Assembly: GCA_946480525.1 (NCBI GenBank)
Contig: CAMLLA010000088.1
Location: 1-12,258 of the forward strand
Direction: 5' to 3'
Length of the DNA stretch: 12,258 bases
Origin: an uncultured Asticcacaulis sp.
Lineage (GTDB): Bacteria > Pseudomonadota > Alphaproteobacteria > Caulobacterales > Caulobacteraceae
The notes beneath the pieces are model-generated. The model was given only the letters and a program-made list of their open reading frames with translations, had not been told where the DNA came from and did not search any database. Positions 1 through 8,300 of the stretch are shown here, one piece after another. How positions within the stretch are numbered: position 1 is the stretch's first letter; each line of letters starts with the position of its first letter. The position numbers and the translations under genes were made by a program.

Positions 1-2
1 CG

Positions 3-494
3 CCGGTGCATTTCAACCTCGACCGGCTGGAGACCAATCCGCGCTTCGCCGCCATTGCGCGTCCCGCCAATGCGGCCATCCTGGTCAAGCTGCGCATCGA
101 TATGGAGGACCGTGGCGGCCGCGTCGAATTGCTGCTGCCCTACGCCACGCTGGAACCGATCCGCAAGATGCTGCTCCAGCAGTTCATGGGTGAGAAGTTC
201 GGCCGCGACAACATCTGGGAAAGCCACCTGGCGACCGAGCTGTGGACAACGCAGATGGAAGTGCGCGCCGTTCTGGACGAACAGCAGATGCCGCTATCCA
301 AGGTCTTGAATTTCAAGGTCGGAGAGACGATCGTGCTGAATGCAAACGCTGATTCTCCCGTGCAGTTGCGCTGCGGCTCGATTCCGCTGACAACCGGCCG
401 CATGGGGCGAAAGGGGCATTCGATCGCCGTACGCGTCGAACAGCCGCTGGCGTCGACCACCAAACGCCGCCTCGCCCAGATGCGGAAGAAGTAA
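3..494 (+). CDS. fliM: Flagellar motor switch protein FliM, C-terminal part (5' end outside window)
   Basis: FliM forms the bulk of the cytoplasmic C-ring of the flagellar motor. It binds phospho-CheY and, with FliG and FliN, sets rotation direction. The frame is open to the left edge, so this is the last ~163 codons of a gene usually 320-380 codons long; the GTG at position 6 is an internal valine, not a start. Visible parts are the end of the CheC-like middle domain (NPRFAAIARPANAA, then LLLPYATLEPIRKML) and the C-terminal FliN-like SpoA domain (about residues 85-158: EVRAVLDEQQMPLSKVLNF, GETIVLNA, VQLRCGSIPLTTGRMGRKG). A basic tail, TKRRLAQMRKK, ends at TAA 492-494. The next gene starts 9 bp later, which suggests one operon. 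Confidence 0.95.
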   Translation, partial: PVHFNLDRLETNPRFAAIARPANAAILVKLRIDMEDRGGRVELLLPYATLEPIRKMLLQQFMGEKFGRDNIWESHLATELWTTQMEVRAVLDEQQMPLSKVLNFKVGETIVLNANADSPVQLRCGSIPLTTGRMGRKGHSIAVRVEQPLASTTKRRLAQMRKK

Positions 495-503
495 CAGGGG
501 ACG

Positions 504-1286
504 ATGAACGTCACAGGCCTGATTATGGACGCGGTCCTCGTCGCGCTGCTCTTGGCAGCGCTGGCGTTCGGCATGCGCCTGAATACCCGCCTGAAGACCC
601 TGCGCGCCGGCCAGGAAGAGTTTGCCCGTGCCGTGGCTGAGCTGGACCAGGCCGCCATCCGCGCCTACCAGTCGCTGAAGGAACTGCGCGCCGACGCCGA
701 CGACAGCCAGGAACTGCTGCACGGCCGCATCGTCGCGGCGCGCGACGTCCTGCAAAAGCTGGATGCCCAGGTCGGCCGTGCCGAACGCGCCGCTCTTGAG
801 ATCGACAACACGATGGGTTCGCTGTCGGCCCTGCAAAGTCGCGCCGAGCAGACGGCCAAGCGGCTGGAAAGCACGCCGCGTCCGGCGCCGCTCCCTGCCG
901 CGAGACCGGCGCCCCGCGTGGAAATGCCCGCGGAACCGGCGCGCGAGCCCGTCCGCCGCCAGCCGAAACTGGAAGAAGACGCGGATTATAATCCCGCCTG
1001 GTCAGCCGCCCCGAAGACACCTGCCGTGGCGCGTGGTGTCGCGAAGCCCGACAAACGCGATCCGTTCGAACGCGATGTTATCAGCTTCCGCTCGCCCGCC
1101 GCGTCGAACGGTCAACGCAAGAGTTTGCTGCCCGCCCTGCCCGAGGACGACGAGAGCGAAATGCTCGACAAGGTCCAGATGTCCGAACTGGTCGTTGCCA
1201 ATCTGAACGAGATGATCCGTACCCTGACCCTGCCGCCCCGGCGGGTTTCGTCCGTTGAGGACGACCTTTTTGGTAACGATGATTAA
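504..1286 (+). CDS. pflI: PflI-like / DUF6468 single-pass membrane protein (flagellum placement)
   Basis: A 260-residue bitopic membrane protein. Residues 7-24 form one hydrophobic helix. Residues ~30-120 are charged and alpha-helical, probably coiled coil and matching the DUF6468 type. Residues 124-155 are rich in Pro, Ala and Arg, and the tail is acidic (VEDDLFGNDD). In Caulobacter the gene directly after fliM, as I recall it, is pflI; its product sits at the flagellar pole and is needed for correct placement of the flagellum. Position, size, single N-terminal helix and proline-rich region all fit, but the name rests on synteny and character, not on alignment. The start is ATG 504, preceded by a Shine-Dalgarno-like AGGGGA and only 9 bp after fliM, so co-transcription is likely. 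The stop codon TAA lies inside a TTAA-N6-TTAAC motif described separately. Confidence 0.85.
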   Translation: MNVTGLIMDAVLVALLLAALAFGMRLNTRLKTLRAGQEEFARAVAELDQAAIRAYQSLKELRADADDSQELLHGRIVAARDVLQKLDAQVGRAERAALEIDNTMGSLSALQSRAEQTAKRLESTPRPAPLPAARPAPRVEMPAEPAREPVRRQPKLEEDADYNPAWSAAPKTPAVARGVAKPDKRDPFERDVISFRSPAASNGQRKSLLPALPEDDESEMLDKVQMSELVVANLNEMIRTLTLPPRRVSSVEDDLFGNDD

Positions 1287-1297
1287 TCTCTGTTAAC
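1283..1297. promoter_or_regulatory. CtrA-like TTAA-N6-TTAAC element before the motE-like gene
   Basis: TTAA at 1283-1286 and TTAAC at 1293-1297 are separated by six bases. They overlap the pflI-like stop codon and lie about 60 bp before the motE-like start. CtrA, the cell-cycle regulator of flagellar genes in Caulobacterales, recognises TTAA-N7-TTAA, so the spacing here is one base short. A near-miss like this can arise by chance, and no clear -35/-10 or sigma-54 element was seen beside it. Confidence 0.25.
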
Positions 1298-1358
1298 GCG
1301 ATATTTAGTAAAAGGCCGCAAACAAGGGATGCGTTTCGCCCCAAGCCTCGAGTAGAGT

Positions 1359-2219
1359 ATGGCCAACCTTCCTCGCATTCTCCCGATCGTCTGTATCGCC
1401 GTCGGCGGCGTGCTGGCCATGAAGGCTATCACCAGCCTGGAACTGGTGCCGAACGCCTTTCAGGCCGCCGAAGCCTTTGCCGCGGAACAGAAGAAGCCGG
1501 CAGAGAAGCCGAAGCCTGAAACCAAGGCAAAGGTGCGGGTCAAGGGCGCCGCCGGCGAAGCTGAAAACACCGAAGACCCGACCGAAAGCTACGCAACCGA
1601 CTCCATTCTGAAGGCCGCCGATGCCGCCTCCGTCGCCAAGGACGCCGCCGCCACGGCGCCGGCCGCGCCGATCTGCGCCACCTCGGTCAAGGATCTGGCC
1701 GCCCAGGCCGGTATTTCGCCCAATGAACTCAACATCCTGCAAAGCCTGGGCGCGCGCCGGGCGGAGCTGGACCAGCGCGAGGCGCAGCTCAATTCGCGCG
1801 GCCAGCTGATCGACGCCGCCGACAGCAAGCTCGATGCGCGCATCACCCAGTTGCAGAGCCTCAAGGGGCAGATTCAAGGGCTTATCGACCAGGCCAACAA
1901 GACCTCGAGCGAGGACACGGTCCGCATGGTCAAGGTCTATGAATCTATGAAGCCCAAGGATGCCGCTGCCGTCCTGACCGCCATGAGCGATCCGGTGCGC
2001 CTGCCGATCGCCGCCGGCATGAAGGACCGCTCGCTGGCCGCCATCCTGGGCGCCATGTCGCCCGATGCGGCCCGCGACCTGACCGAAAAACTGTCGCAGC
2101 GCATGAAGCAGGCGGACTCGCTTCAGGAAAAGCTGAACAAGGCAACCGCCAGCGGCGGCGTCACCAAGGGCGCCGAGGCCGAGCCCGCCGCCGCCAAGAC
2201 GCCTGTCAAAAAAGGATAA
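1359..2219 (+). CDS. motE: MotE-family flagellar motor protein
   Basis: A 286-residue protein of the alphaproteobacterial MotE family. In Rhizobium, MotE is a chaperone for the periplasmic motility protein MotC; in other lineages the family is linked to flagellar motor function without a settled mechanism. Residues 7-25 are a hydrophobic N-terminal anchor or signal segment. Residues 40-70 are a Lys/Pro/Glu-rich linker. Residues ~110-185 form a heptad-rich coiled coil (ELDQREAQLNSRGQLIDAA). Residues ~187-250 resemble the MgtE N-terminal/FliG-like helical fold, with the typical VKVYESMKPKDAAAVLTAM and LGAMSPDAARDLTEKL segments. The tail is rich in Ala, Lys and Pro. ATG 1359 is chosen because it gives the hydrophobic N-terminus; its Shine-Dalgarno is weak. 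The 72-bp gap from the previous gene could hold a promoter or just be an operon spacer. Confidence 0.88.
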   Translation: MANLPRILPIVCIAVGGVLAMKAITSLELVPNAFQAAEAFAAEQKKPAEKPKPETKAKVRVKGAAGEAENTEDPTESYATDSILKAADAASVAKDAAATAPAAPICATSVKDLAAQAGISPNELNILQSLGARRAELDQREAQLNSRGQLIDAADSKLDARITQLQSLKGQIQGLIDQANKTSSEDTVRMVKVYESMKPKDAAAVLTAMSDPVRLPIAAGMKDRSLAAILGAMSPDAARDLTEKLSQRMKQADSLQEKLNKATASGGVTKGAEAEPAAAKTPVKKG

Positions 2220-2316
2220 CGCGAAACCTCAATCTTTGCCGGATATGTGAGTTGAGCGCGTAGGCCAGCCATGGTCTACGTGGTCAGCGATTGTCTAGGG
2301 GGAAATCTCAACCGGC

Positions 2317-2323
2317 AGGAGGT
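2317..2323 (+). promoter_or_regulatory. Strong ribosome binding site fixing the RTX gene start
   Basis: AGGAGGT lies 4 bases before ATG 2328 (5 bases from the last G of AGGAGG). It is a near-perfect match to the 16S anti-Shine-Dalgarno. An in-frame ATG 57 bases earlier (2271) has no such site and would add 19 residues that do not belong to the repeat pattern, so 2328 is preferred. Confidence 0.8.
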
Positions 2324-2327
2324 AATC

Positions 2328-4586
2328 ATGGCGTACCAGTTTACCGCGCGTGAGGAATTTCTCGTAAATTCGCATACCAACGGCAATCAGTACTATTCCG
2401 ATATTACAGCTTTAAGCGGCGGCGGTTTTATCGTCGTATGGACCGACCGCAGCGGTTCCTCCGGGGACGCGGATGTCAGCGTGCGGGCGCAGATTTACGA
2501 TGCTTCCGGCGCGCCAAGGGGCGGCGAGTTTCTCGTCAATACGCGCACGGAGTTTGGCCAGTCGCTGCCGAGTGTTTCCGAATTGAGCAACGGTAATGTT
2601 GTCATTGCCTGGCAGGACAGTTCCGATGCCAGCGCCTCGACGATAAATATCAAGGCTCAGGTGTTCACCAGCGCCGGCGCGAAGGTTGGTGACGAATTCC
2701 TGGTCAACACATTTACGAACAGCTGGCAGTACGCTCCCGTCGTAGCGGGACTGGACGGAGGAAACTTTGTCGTCAGCTGGATGGACTACAGCGGAACCTT
2801 GGGCGACGCCTCCAGCGCCAGTATAAAGGCGCAACTGTTCTCCCCTGCGGGGGCGAAGATCGGCAGTGAGTTCGTCGTGAACACCCAGCGGCAGGGCACG
2901 CAGGCGGATCCGGCTGTCACAAACCTTGCCGGTGGCGGGTTTCTCGTAAGCTGGACCGATACCTATGATCCCGGCTTTGGAGACAATGACACCGAAATCA
3001 AAGCACAGATTCTATCGTCTTCGGGCGCCAAGATCGGTGGCGAATTGCAGCTCAACACCACAATGATCAATGGCCAGGTCGAGCCGGCCGTTGCTGGATT
3101 GAGTGGAGGCGGTTTTGTGGCCGTATGGGTAAGTTACGTAGACCTTCCGGGCGGCGGCGTGACGATGCAGGTCTTGTCGCAGGTCTTCGATGCATCGGGC
3201 GCGAAGACCGGCGGTGAAGTCACGGTCCATGCGACGGGCGTGGGCAATCAACTTGTGCCGGACGTCGCGGCGCTCGAAGACGGCGGTTTCGTCGTCACAT
3301 GGCAGGACGACACGCAAACGCTTGTGAGCACTTACGATGTCAAGGCGCAGCTATTCGACGCCAACGGAAATCCCGTAGGCGGCACCTTCGTCGTCAATGT
3401 CGAGACTGCCGCCGGACAGGGCGACCCTGTTGTCGCAGGTCTGAAGGGCGGCGGGTTTGCCATCGTATGGACGGATTACAGCGGCACCCTGGGTGACAGC
3501 AGCAATGCTGCGGTGAAGGCCAGGATATTCTCTCCCGACCCGACCGAAGACGCCGACGTCCTCACCGGTACGCCCGGCGACGACTCGATCGAAGCCCTGG
3601 GCGGCGACGACACGGTCGATGGCGCCAACGGTCAGGATATCCTCAGGGGCGGCGACGGCGCGGACGTCCTCTATGGCGGTCTGCGCAATGACCTGCTGGT
3701 CGGCGACGACGGTAATGACAAGCTTTATGGCGGCGACGATATCGACACGGTTCGCGGCGAGGCGGGCGACGACCTGTTGTCCGGCGGTGCGGGGGGTGAT
3801 TCCCTCAATGGCGGAACCGGCAATGATACGCTTCTCGGCGGCGCGCGCTGGGACAGCCTAGTGGGCGGGCAGGGTGACGACTGGCTCGATGGCGGGCTCG
3901 ACAACGACCAGATGTTCGGTTTGGCCGGCAATGATGTCTACTCTGTCGATCATGTCGGCGACCGGGTCTACGAAGTCCCGGACGAAGGCAATGACACGGT
4001 CAGGTCGTCGATCGATTTTGCGCTCACGCCCAATGTCGAAACCCTGATTCTGACAGGAACGGCCGACCTCAGCGGCACGGGCAACGGCATCAGCAACAGC
4101 CTGAACGGCAATAGCGGCAATAATCTGCTGGAAGGCGGACTTGGCAATGACAGTCTTTACGGCTGGGACGGCGATGACACCTTAAGCGGCGGCCAGGATC
4201 ATGATCGCCTGTCGGGCGGAAACGGGTCAGATACCCTGACGGGGGGCCACGGACAGGACGCGCTGGGCGGAGGCGCGGGCGCGGACGCCTTCGTCTTTTC
4301 ATCGGTCGCGGTCAATGGCCACGACCACGTCGTCGACTTCGTCCATGGTGTCGACCGCCTCGTCTTTTCGGGCGCGGACTATGGCTTTTCGGCCGGTCAC
4401 GTCCTGACGGCGTCGGAGTTCACGCAAGGGGCCGTGGCTGTCGGTGCCTCGGCTCAGTTTGTCTGGGATGCTGGCGGACAGCGCCTCTACTGGGATGCGG
4501 ACGGAGACGGTGCGGGGGCGGCATTCGAGCTTGCCCTGATCAGCAATGGGGCCACGGTGACCAGCGCGGATCTGGTCTTCACCTGA
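2328..4586 (+). CDS. Large secreted RTX calcium-binding protein with seven N-terminal ~56-residue repeats
   Basis: A 752-residue acidic, glycine-rich protein without an N-terminal signal peptide, as expected for type I (ABC) secretion through a C-terminal signal. Residues 1-405 are seven tandem repeats of about 54-65 residues. Each follows the pattern EFLVNT...Q..P.VAGL.GGGFVVxW.D...IKAQLFDASGAKxG, with starts near residues 1, 66, 122, 180, 238, 296 and 352. Residues ~409-535 and ~583-650 are RTX nonapeptide blocks (GGxGNDxLxGG) that bind calcium and fold outside the cell. Between them is the usual spacer (EGNDTVRSSI, NVETLILTG). Residues ~651-752 resemble the serralysin-type C-terminal targeting domain (ADAFVFSS, VVDFVHGVDRLVF, LYWDADGDGAG). 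Function is unknown; surface layer, adhesin or matrix roles are possible. No ABC transporter or adaptor gene is present here. The codon use includes ATA and AAA/TTT choices that the neighbouring genes rarely use. Confidence 0.92.
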   Translation: MAYQFTAREEFLVNSHTNGNQYYSDITALSGGGFIVVWTDRSGSSGDADVSVRAQIYDASGAPRGGEFLVNTRTEFGQSLPSVSELSNGNVVIAWQDSSDASASTINIKAQVFTSAGAKVGDEFLVNTFTNSWQYAPVVAGLDGGNFVVSWMDYSGTLGDASSASIKAQLFSPAGAKIGSEFVVNTQRQGTQADPAVTNLAGGGFLVSWTDTYDPGFGDNDTEIKAQILSSSGAKIGGELQLNTTMINGQVEPAVAGLSGGGFVAVWVSYVDLPGGGVTMQVLSQVFDASGAKTGGEVTVHATGVGNQLVPDVAALEDGGFVVTWQDDTQTLVSTYDVKAQLFDANGNPVGGTFVVNVETAAGQGDPVVAGLKGGGFAIVWTDYSGTLGDSSNAAVKARIFSPDPTEDADVLTGTPGDDSIEALGGDDTVDGANGQDILRGGDGADVLYGGLRNDLLVGDDGNDKLYGGDDIDTVRGEAGDDLLSGGAGGDSLNGGTGNDTLLGGARWDSLVGGQGDDWLDGGLDNDQMFGLAGNDVYSVDHVGDRVYEVPDEGNDTVRSSIDFALTPNVETLILTGTADLSGTGNGISNSLNGNSGNNLLEGGLGNDSLYGWDGDDTLSGGQDHDRLSGGNGSDTLTGGHGQDALGGGAGADAFVFSSVAVNGHDHVVDFVHGVDRLVFSGADYGFSAGHVLTASEFTQGAVAVGASAQFVWDAGGQRLYWDADGDGAGAAFELALISNGATVTSADLVFT

Positions 4587-4595
4587 CGCGCGTAA

Positions 4596-4622
4596 ACCGG
4601 GCCGGGTATCGACCGGCCCGGT
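4596..4622. terminator. Convergent hairpin between the RTX gene and the minus-strand membrane gene
   Basis: ACCGGGCCGG at 4596-4605 and its exact complement at 4613-4622 form a 10-bp stem with a 7-base loop. It begins 10 bases after the RTX stop and ends 13 bases before the end of the opposite gene. There is no long T-run on either side (AATG on the plus strand, TTTA on the minus strand), so termination is probable but not classical. It could serve both convergent genes. Confidence 0.65.
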
Positions 4623-4634
4623 AATGCCCGTGGC

Positions 4635-5186
4635 CTAATGTGTACCGACAGGGGCCGTTTCCTGCCGGGCGGCGGTGTGGAACAGCCATGCCGAACCGAG
4701 CCACAGGGTGATAAAAACGGCGTCGAGCGGGACTGTGAAATAACCGCCAAGAACGGCCGTCGCCGACACCAGCGCCTGCGCCACCGCCATGACGACAAGG
4801 GCGATGGCCATGCCCTTCGCCCTCAGCCTTGCCAGGATGGCGCCAGTCGCGCCGATGGCTAGAACGCCGGCATACATCAGGTTGGCTGGATTATCTTCCG
4901 ATCCGATAATGCCCACGGCCAGGTTCATCCAGATGAGGACAAAGCCCGCCACCAGGGCAATCCCGAAACCAAGCCTGTAGAAAAGGCTGCGCGACAGCCG
5001 CGTCGCCAGTTCCAGGAGACCGCATGGAACGACCAGCATGACTCCGAAAATGATGAAGTCAGTCTCGTCCCATGACACCTCCTTGGTGAACTGCATGGCG
5101 ATGAGCGGCGTCAGCCACAGGCCGAACGCCATCGCCCAAATCAGGATCTTCCAGCGGTCATTTCCGCGCGTCTTTACGTTTTGCAT
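4635..5186 (-). CDS. Conserved six-helix inner-membrane protein of unknown function
   Basis: A 183-residue protein with about six hydrophobic helices (residues ~14-32, 42-60, 72-94, 103-118, 124-147, 153-170). The segment WMNLAVGIIGSEDNPANLMY between the third and fourth helices is the most distinctive stretch, and I recall close variants of it in uncharacterised bacterial membrane proteins. I know of no assigned function. The start is ATG at 5186-5184, with GAGAGG at a usable distance upstream; the stop is TAG at 4637-4635. It is convergent with the RTX gene and divergent from the TPR gene, so it is transcribed alone from the 5187-5332 region. Confidence 0.85.
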   Translation of the reverse strand: MQNVKTRGNDRWKILIWAMAFGLWLTPLIAMQFTKEVSWDETDFIIFGVMLVVPCGLLELATRLSRSLFYRLGFGIALVAGFVLIWMNLAVGIIGSEDNPANLMYAGVLAIGATGAILARLRAKGMAIALVVMAVAQALVSATAVLGGYFTVPLDAVFITLWLGSAWLFHTAARQETAPVGTH

Positions 5187-5208
5187 TACGATTGCCTCTC
5201 GTGTCGAA

Positions 5209-5235
5209 CCGGCAGATGTCTAGCCTGCCGGCAGG
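5209..5235. repeat. Operator-like inverted repeat in a divergent intergenic region
   Basis: CCGGCAG (5209-5215) and CTGCCGG (5225-5231) are perfect inverted arms with a 9-base spacer. The right arm is also part of a perfect 12-bp palindrome, CCTGCCGGCAGG (5224-5235). CCGGCAG therefore occurs twice in the same direction, 19 bases apart, plus inverted copies. It lies 23 bases upstream of the minus-strand start. The symmetry suggests a dimeric repressor or activator site; the regulator is unknown. Confidence 0.4.
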
Positions 5236-5292
5236 TGAGGGGCATGAGCGGCATGTGAGGATTTGCTGAACACGTCGTTTTTACGCACTTCA

Positions 5293-5317
5293 TTAACCTC
5301 CATTAAACGCCAATTAG
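5293..5317. promoter_or_regulatory. Helically phased TTAA-type repeats upstream of the TPR gene
   Basis: Three similar elements, CATTAAC, CATTAAAC and CAATTAG, have their TTA cores at about 5293, 5303 and 5314. That is roughly one helical turn apart. The first two form TTAA-N6-TTAA, like the element at 1283 and one base shorter than the CtrA consensus. A response-regulator site is possible; no confident -35/-10 pair was identified. Confidence 0.3.
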
Positions 5318-5332
5318 GCATGTTTGCGGGTG

Positions 5333-8300
5333 ATGAGCCGCGCCCGCAAACCTTTGCCAGCCGAAAAACCGCCTGAAGCCCAGGGGCTTGAGGCCGCGCG
5401 CCATAAGCTGAAGGCGTCGGTCAAGGCTGGGCCGATGTCGCTTGGCCGGGCGCTGGGCGCGACGGCGGCCCTGGTGGCGGCGGCCAGTTTCAGCGTGGCG
5501 GGTTTCGCTGTCGGCGATCCGCTCAATCTCAATATCGCGCCGCGTACCGAAGTCGATATCCGCACCGGTCGCAACGCCCAGTCGGGCCGCATCGAAATCT
5601 ACGGCAGCGTCGGCTCCAAGGCCTCAGTCCGCCGCCAGGGTGCGCAGGTCGTGATCCGCCTGCCCGGTACGCTCAAGCCGGACCTGGGCGACCTGCGTGC
5701 CAATCCGCCGATCGGCATCGCCAGCGTCGATATCAAAAACGACGCCCGCGCCACCGAACTGTGGCTGAAGGTCGTCGACGGCTACGAGACGCGCTTCGGC
5801 CGCGCCGATGGTGCGGTCTTCGTCCAGATCGATCCCGACAAGTCCAAGCAGGACCTGGCCAAGCAGGCGAAGTCCGGCTCGGTCAGCGTCAGTCTCCAGG
5901 ACATCCTGGCCGCCGACGCCAAAAAGACCGAGACACCCGCCGCCGAAGCCAAGCCTGTGCCGCAGGTCCTGGTCGAGGTCGCGAGCAATGAAGGCGGCCG
6001 TGATATCGCCTTTGCCTTCCCGGGGCCGGTCGCCTCGGCCGTCTTCCGCCGCGGCGAGTCGGTCTGGATCGTCTTCGACAGCGAGGCGGACCTGCGCCTG
6101 CCGTCCGAGCTCAAGGACGGGGCGATCGTCCAGGACGTACAGTGGACGCGCAACGACGGCTTTACCGCGATGCGGCTCAAGGCGCCGTCGACCGGCAGCC
6201 TGTCGGTCAACAGCGACGGCATGACCTGGCGCATCCGGCTGGGCGGCAAGGCGCTGGAAAACCACGCATCGCAAGGGGCGATCATCCGCGATGATTCCAC
6301 GGGTGTAGCCGGCCTGAACGTCAACATGGCCGGCGTGACGCGCGTCGCCTGGATCCGCGACCCCAGCGTCGGCGACCGCATGGCCGTCGTAACCGCCCGC
6401 GGTCCAGTCAAGCACATGGCGACGACGCGTCAGACGCTTCAGGCCACCCTGCCATCGACCGCGCAGGGCGTGGTGGTCGAGCACATGACGCCCGATGTCA
6501 AGGTGACGGTCGACGGGGACCTGGTCGAGATTTCGCGGCCGGACGGCCTGACCCTGTCGCCCCTCGATCCCAACGCCAAGCCCGACGACTCACGGCTGGA
6601 ATACAAGAACGCTCTGTTCCCCAGCCTGATGAATCCGGACTGGTCGGCCAAGCCCGAGGAAGGTTTCCTGGCGCGCTACAGCGCGCTTCAGGTGGCAGCC
6701 GCCGACGAGGCGCAACTGGGCGCCGCCGGTCCGAACACGGCTCGGCTGGCCCTGGCGCGTTTCCTGGTGGGCCAGGGCATGAATTACGAAGCCCAGGGCG
6801 TGCTCAGCATGCTGACGCGGCAGAACCCGCGCTCGCTCGATGATCCTCAGGTCCGGGGCCTGCGCGTCGCCGCCCGCATGCTGACCGGCCGTTACGACGA
6901 CGCCAAGGCCGACCTCGGCTCGCCGCAATTGTCGGCCGATCCAGCGGCGCGGCTGTGGGAAGGCTATGCCGAATACAAGGCCGGCAACTTCGCCGACGCC
7001 GTCAAGGATTTCCAGGCCGGCCTCAAGGCCATGGACCAGTTCCCGGTCGAATGGCGCATGAAGTTCGGTGCGGCCTATGCCGATGCCGCCATGCACCAGA
7101 AGGACCTGAAGACCGCCGACAAGATGATTGTCTACGCCGTCAATCAGGACGGTACGCCGCTGCAAAAGCTGGCCGCTTACAACGTCTATGCCCGGATCAT
7201 CGAGGCTTCGGGCGACAAGCGGCGTGCGCTCAACGTCTTCGATGCCGTCGCGCGCGCCTCGGACGATGCCATCGCCGCGCCGGCCATGTTGAATGCCTCA
7301 AGGCTGAAATACGAACTGGGCAAGGCCAAGGCCGACGAAACACTTCAGGCGCTGGATTCCCTGCGCTTCCGCTGGCGCGGTGACGGCACCGAGCTTCAGG
7401 TCATCGGCAGCATGGGGCAGATCTATCTCAGCCAGGGCCGCTACCGCGACGCGCTCCAGGTCCTGCGCACCGCCGGAAAGCAGTTCGGTAACGATCCGCA
7501 GGCGGTGCAGATCCAGGACACGCTCAACCAGTCGTTCCGCAACCTGTTCCTGGGTGGCATGGCCGATGGCTTGCAGCCGGTCGAGGCGCTGGGCCTGTTC
7601 AACGATTTCCGCGAGCTGACGCCGGTGGGTACCGACGGCGACCAGATGGTGCGCAAGATCGTGCGCCGGCTGGTCGATGTCGACCTGCTTAGCCAGGCGG
7701 CGGATCTTTTGCAGTACCAGATCGACAATCGCCTGGATGGCGTGGCCAAGTCAGCCGTCGCATCCGACCTGGCCGCCATCCACCTGATGAACCGCGCGCC
7801 GGAAAAGGCGCTGCAGGCCTTGTGGAAAACGCGCACGACGCTGTTGCCCAAGACCATCGCCTCCGAGCGCCGGGTGCTGGAAGCGCGTGCCCTATTGCAG
7901 CTTGGCAAGCCCGAGGAAGCGCTCGAGGTCCTGGGCAAGGACGCGTCGCCCGACGCCGACGATGTCCGCGCGGACATCTATTGGCAGCAGCAGAACTGGG
8001 CCGGCGCGGCCGCCATCCTGGAACGCCGCCTCGGCGACCGCTTCAAGAAGGACGCGGCCCTGAGCCTGAGCGACGAGGGCAGGGTGATCCGCGCCGGTGT
8101 CGCCTTCAGCCTGATGAAGGACCAGAAGGGCCTGACGCGGCTGTCCGATCGCTGGTTGAAGTTCGCCGCGACGGCGTCCTCGCCCGACGCCATGCGCGTG
8201 GCGCTGGCGCCGCTCGACGGTGGCGACCTGACGGGTCGCGACTTTGCCGCCGCAGCCGCCGCGACCGACAGCTTCGCCGGCTGGGTGTCTGGCATGAAGA

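Noticed and set aside
2271..2327. Earlier ATG (2271) as the RTX gene start
   Set aside because: It has no ribosome binding site, and the added 19 residues do not fit the repeat pattern; AGGAGGT points to ATG 2328.
1287..2327. Sigma-54 flagellar promoters (TGGCAC-N5-TTGC) before the motE-like or RTX genes
   Set aside because: No sequence close to the consensus was found in either spacer.
4494..4529. Novel EF-hand-like loop (DADGDG) in the RTX protein C-terminus
   Set aside because: LYWDADG-type sequence is a regular feature of serralysin-type C-terminal domains, so it is not new here.
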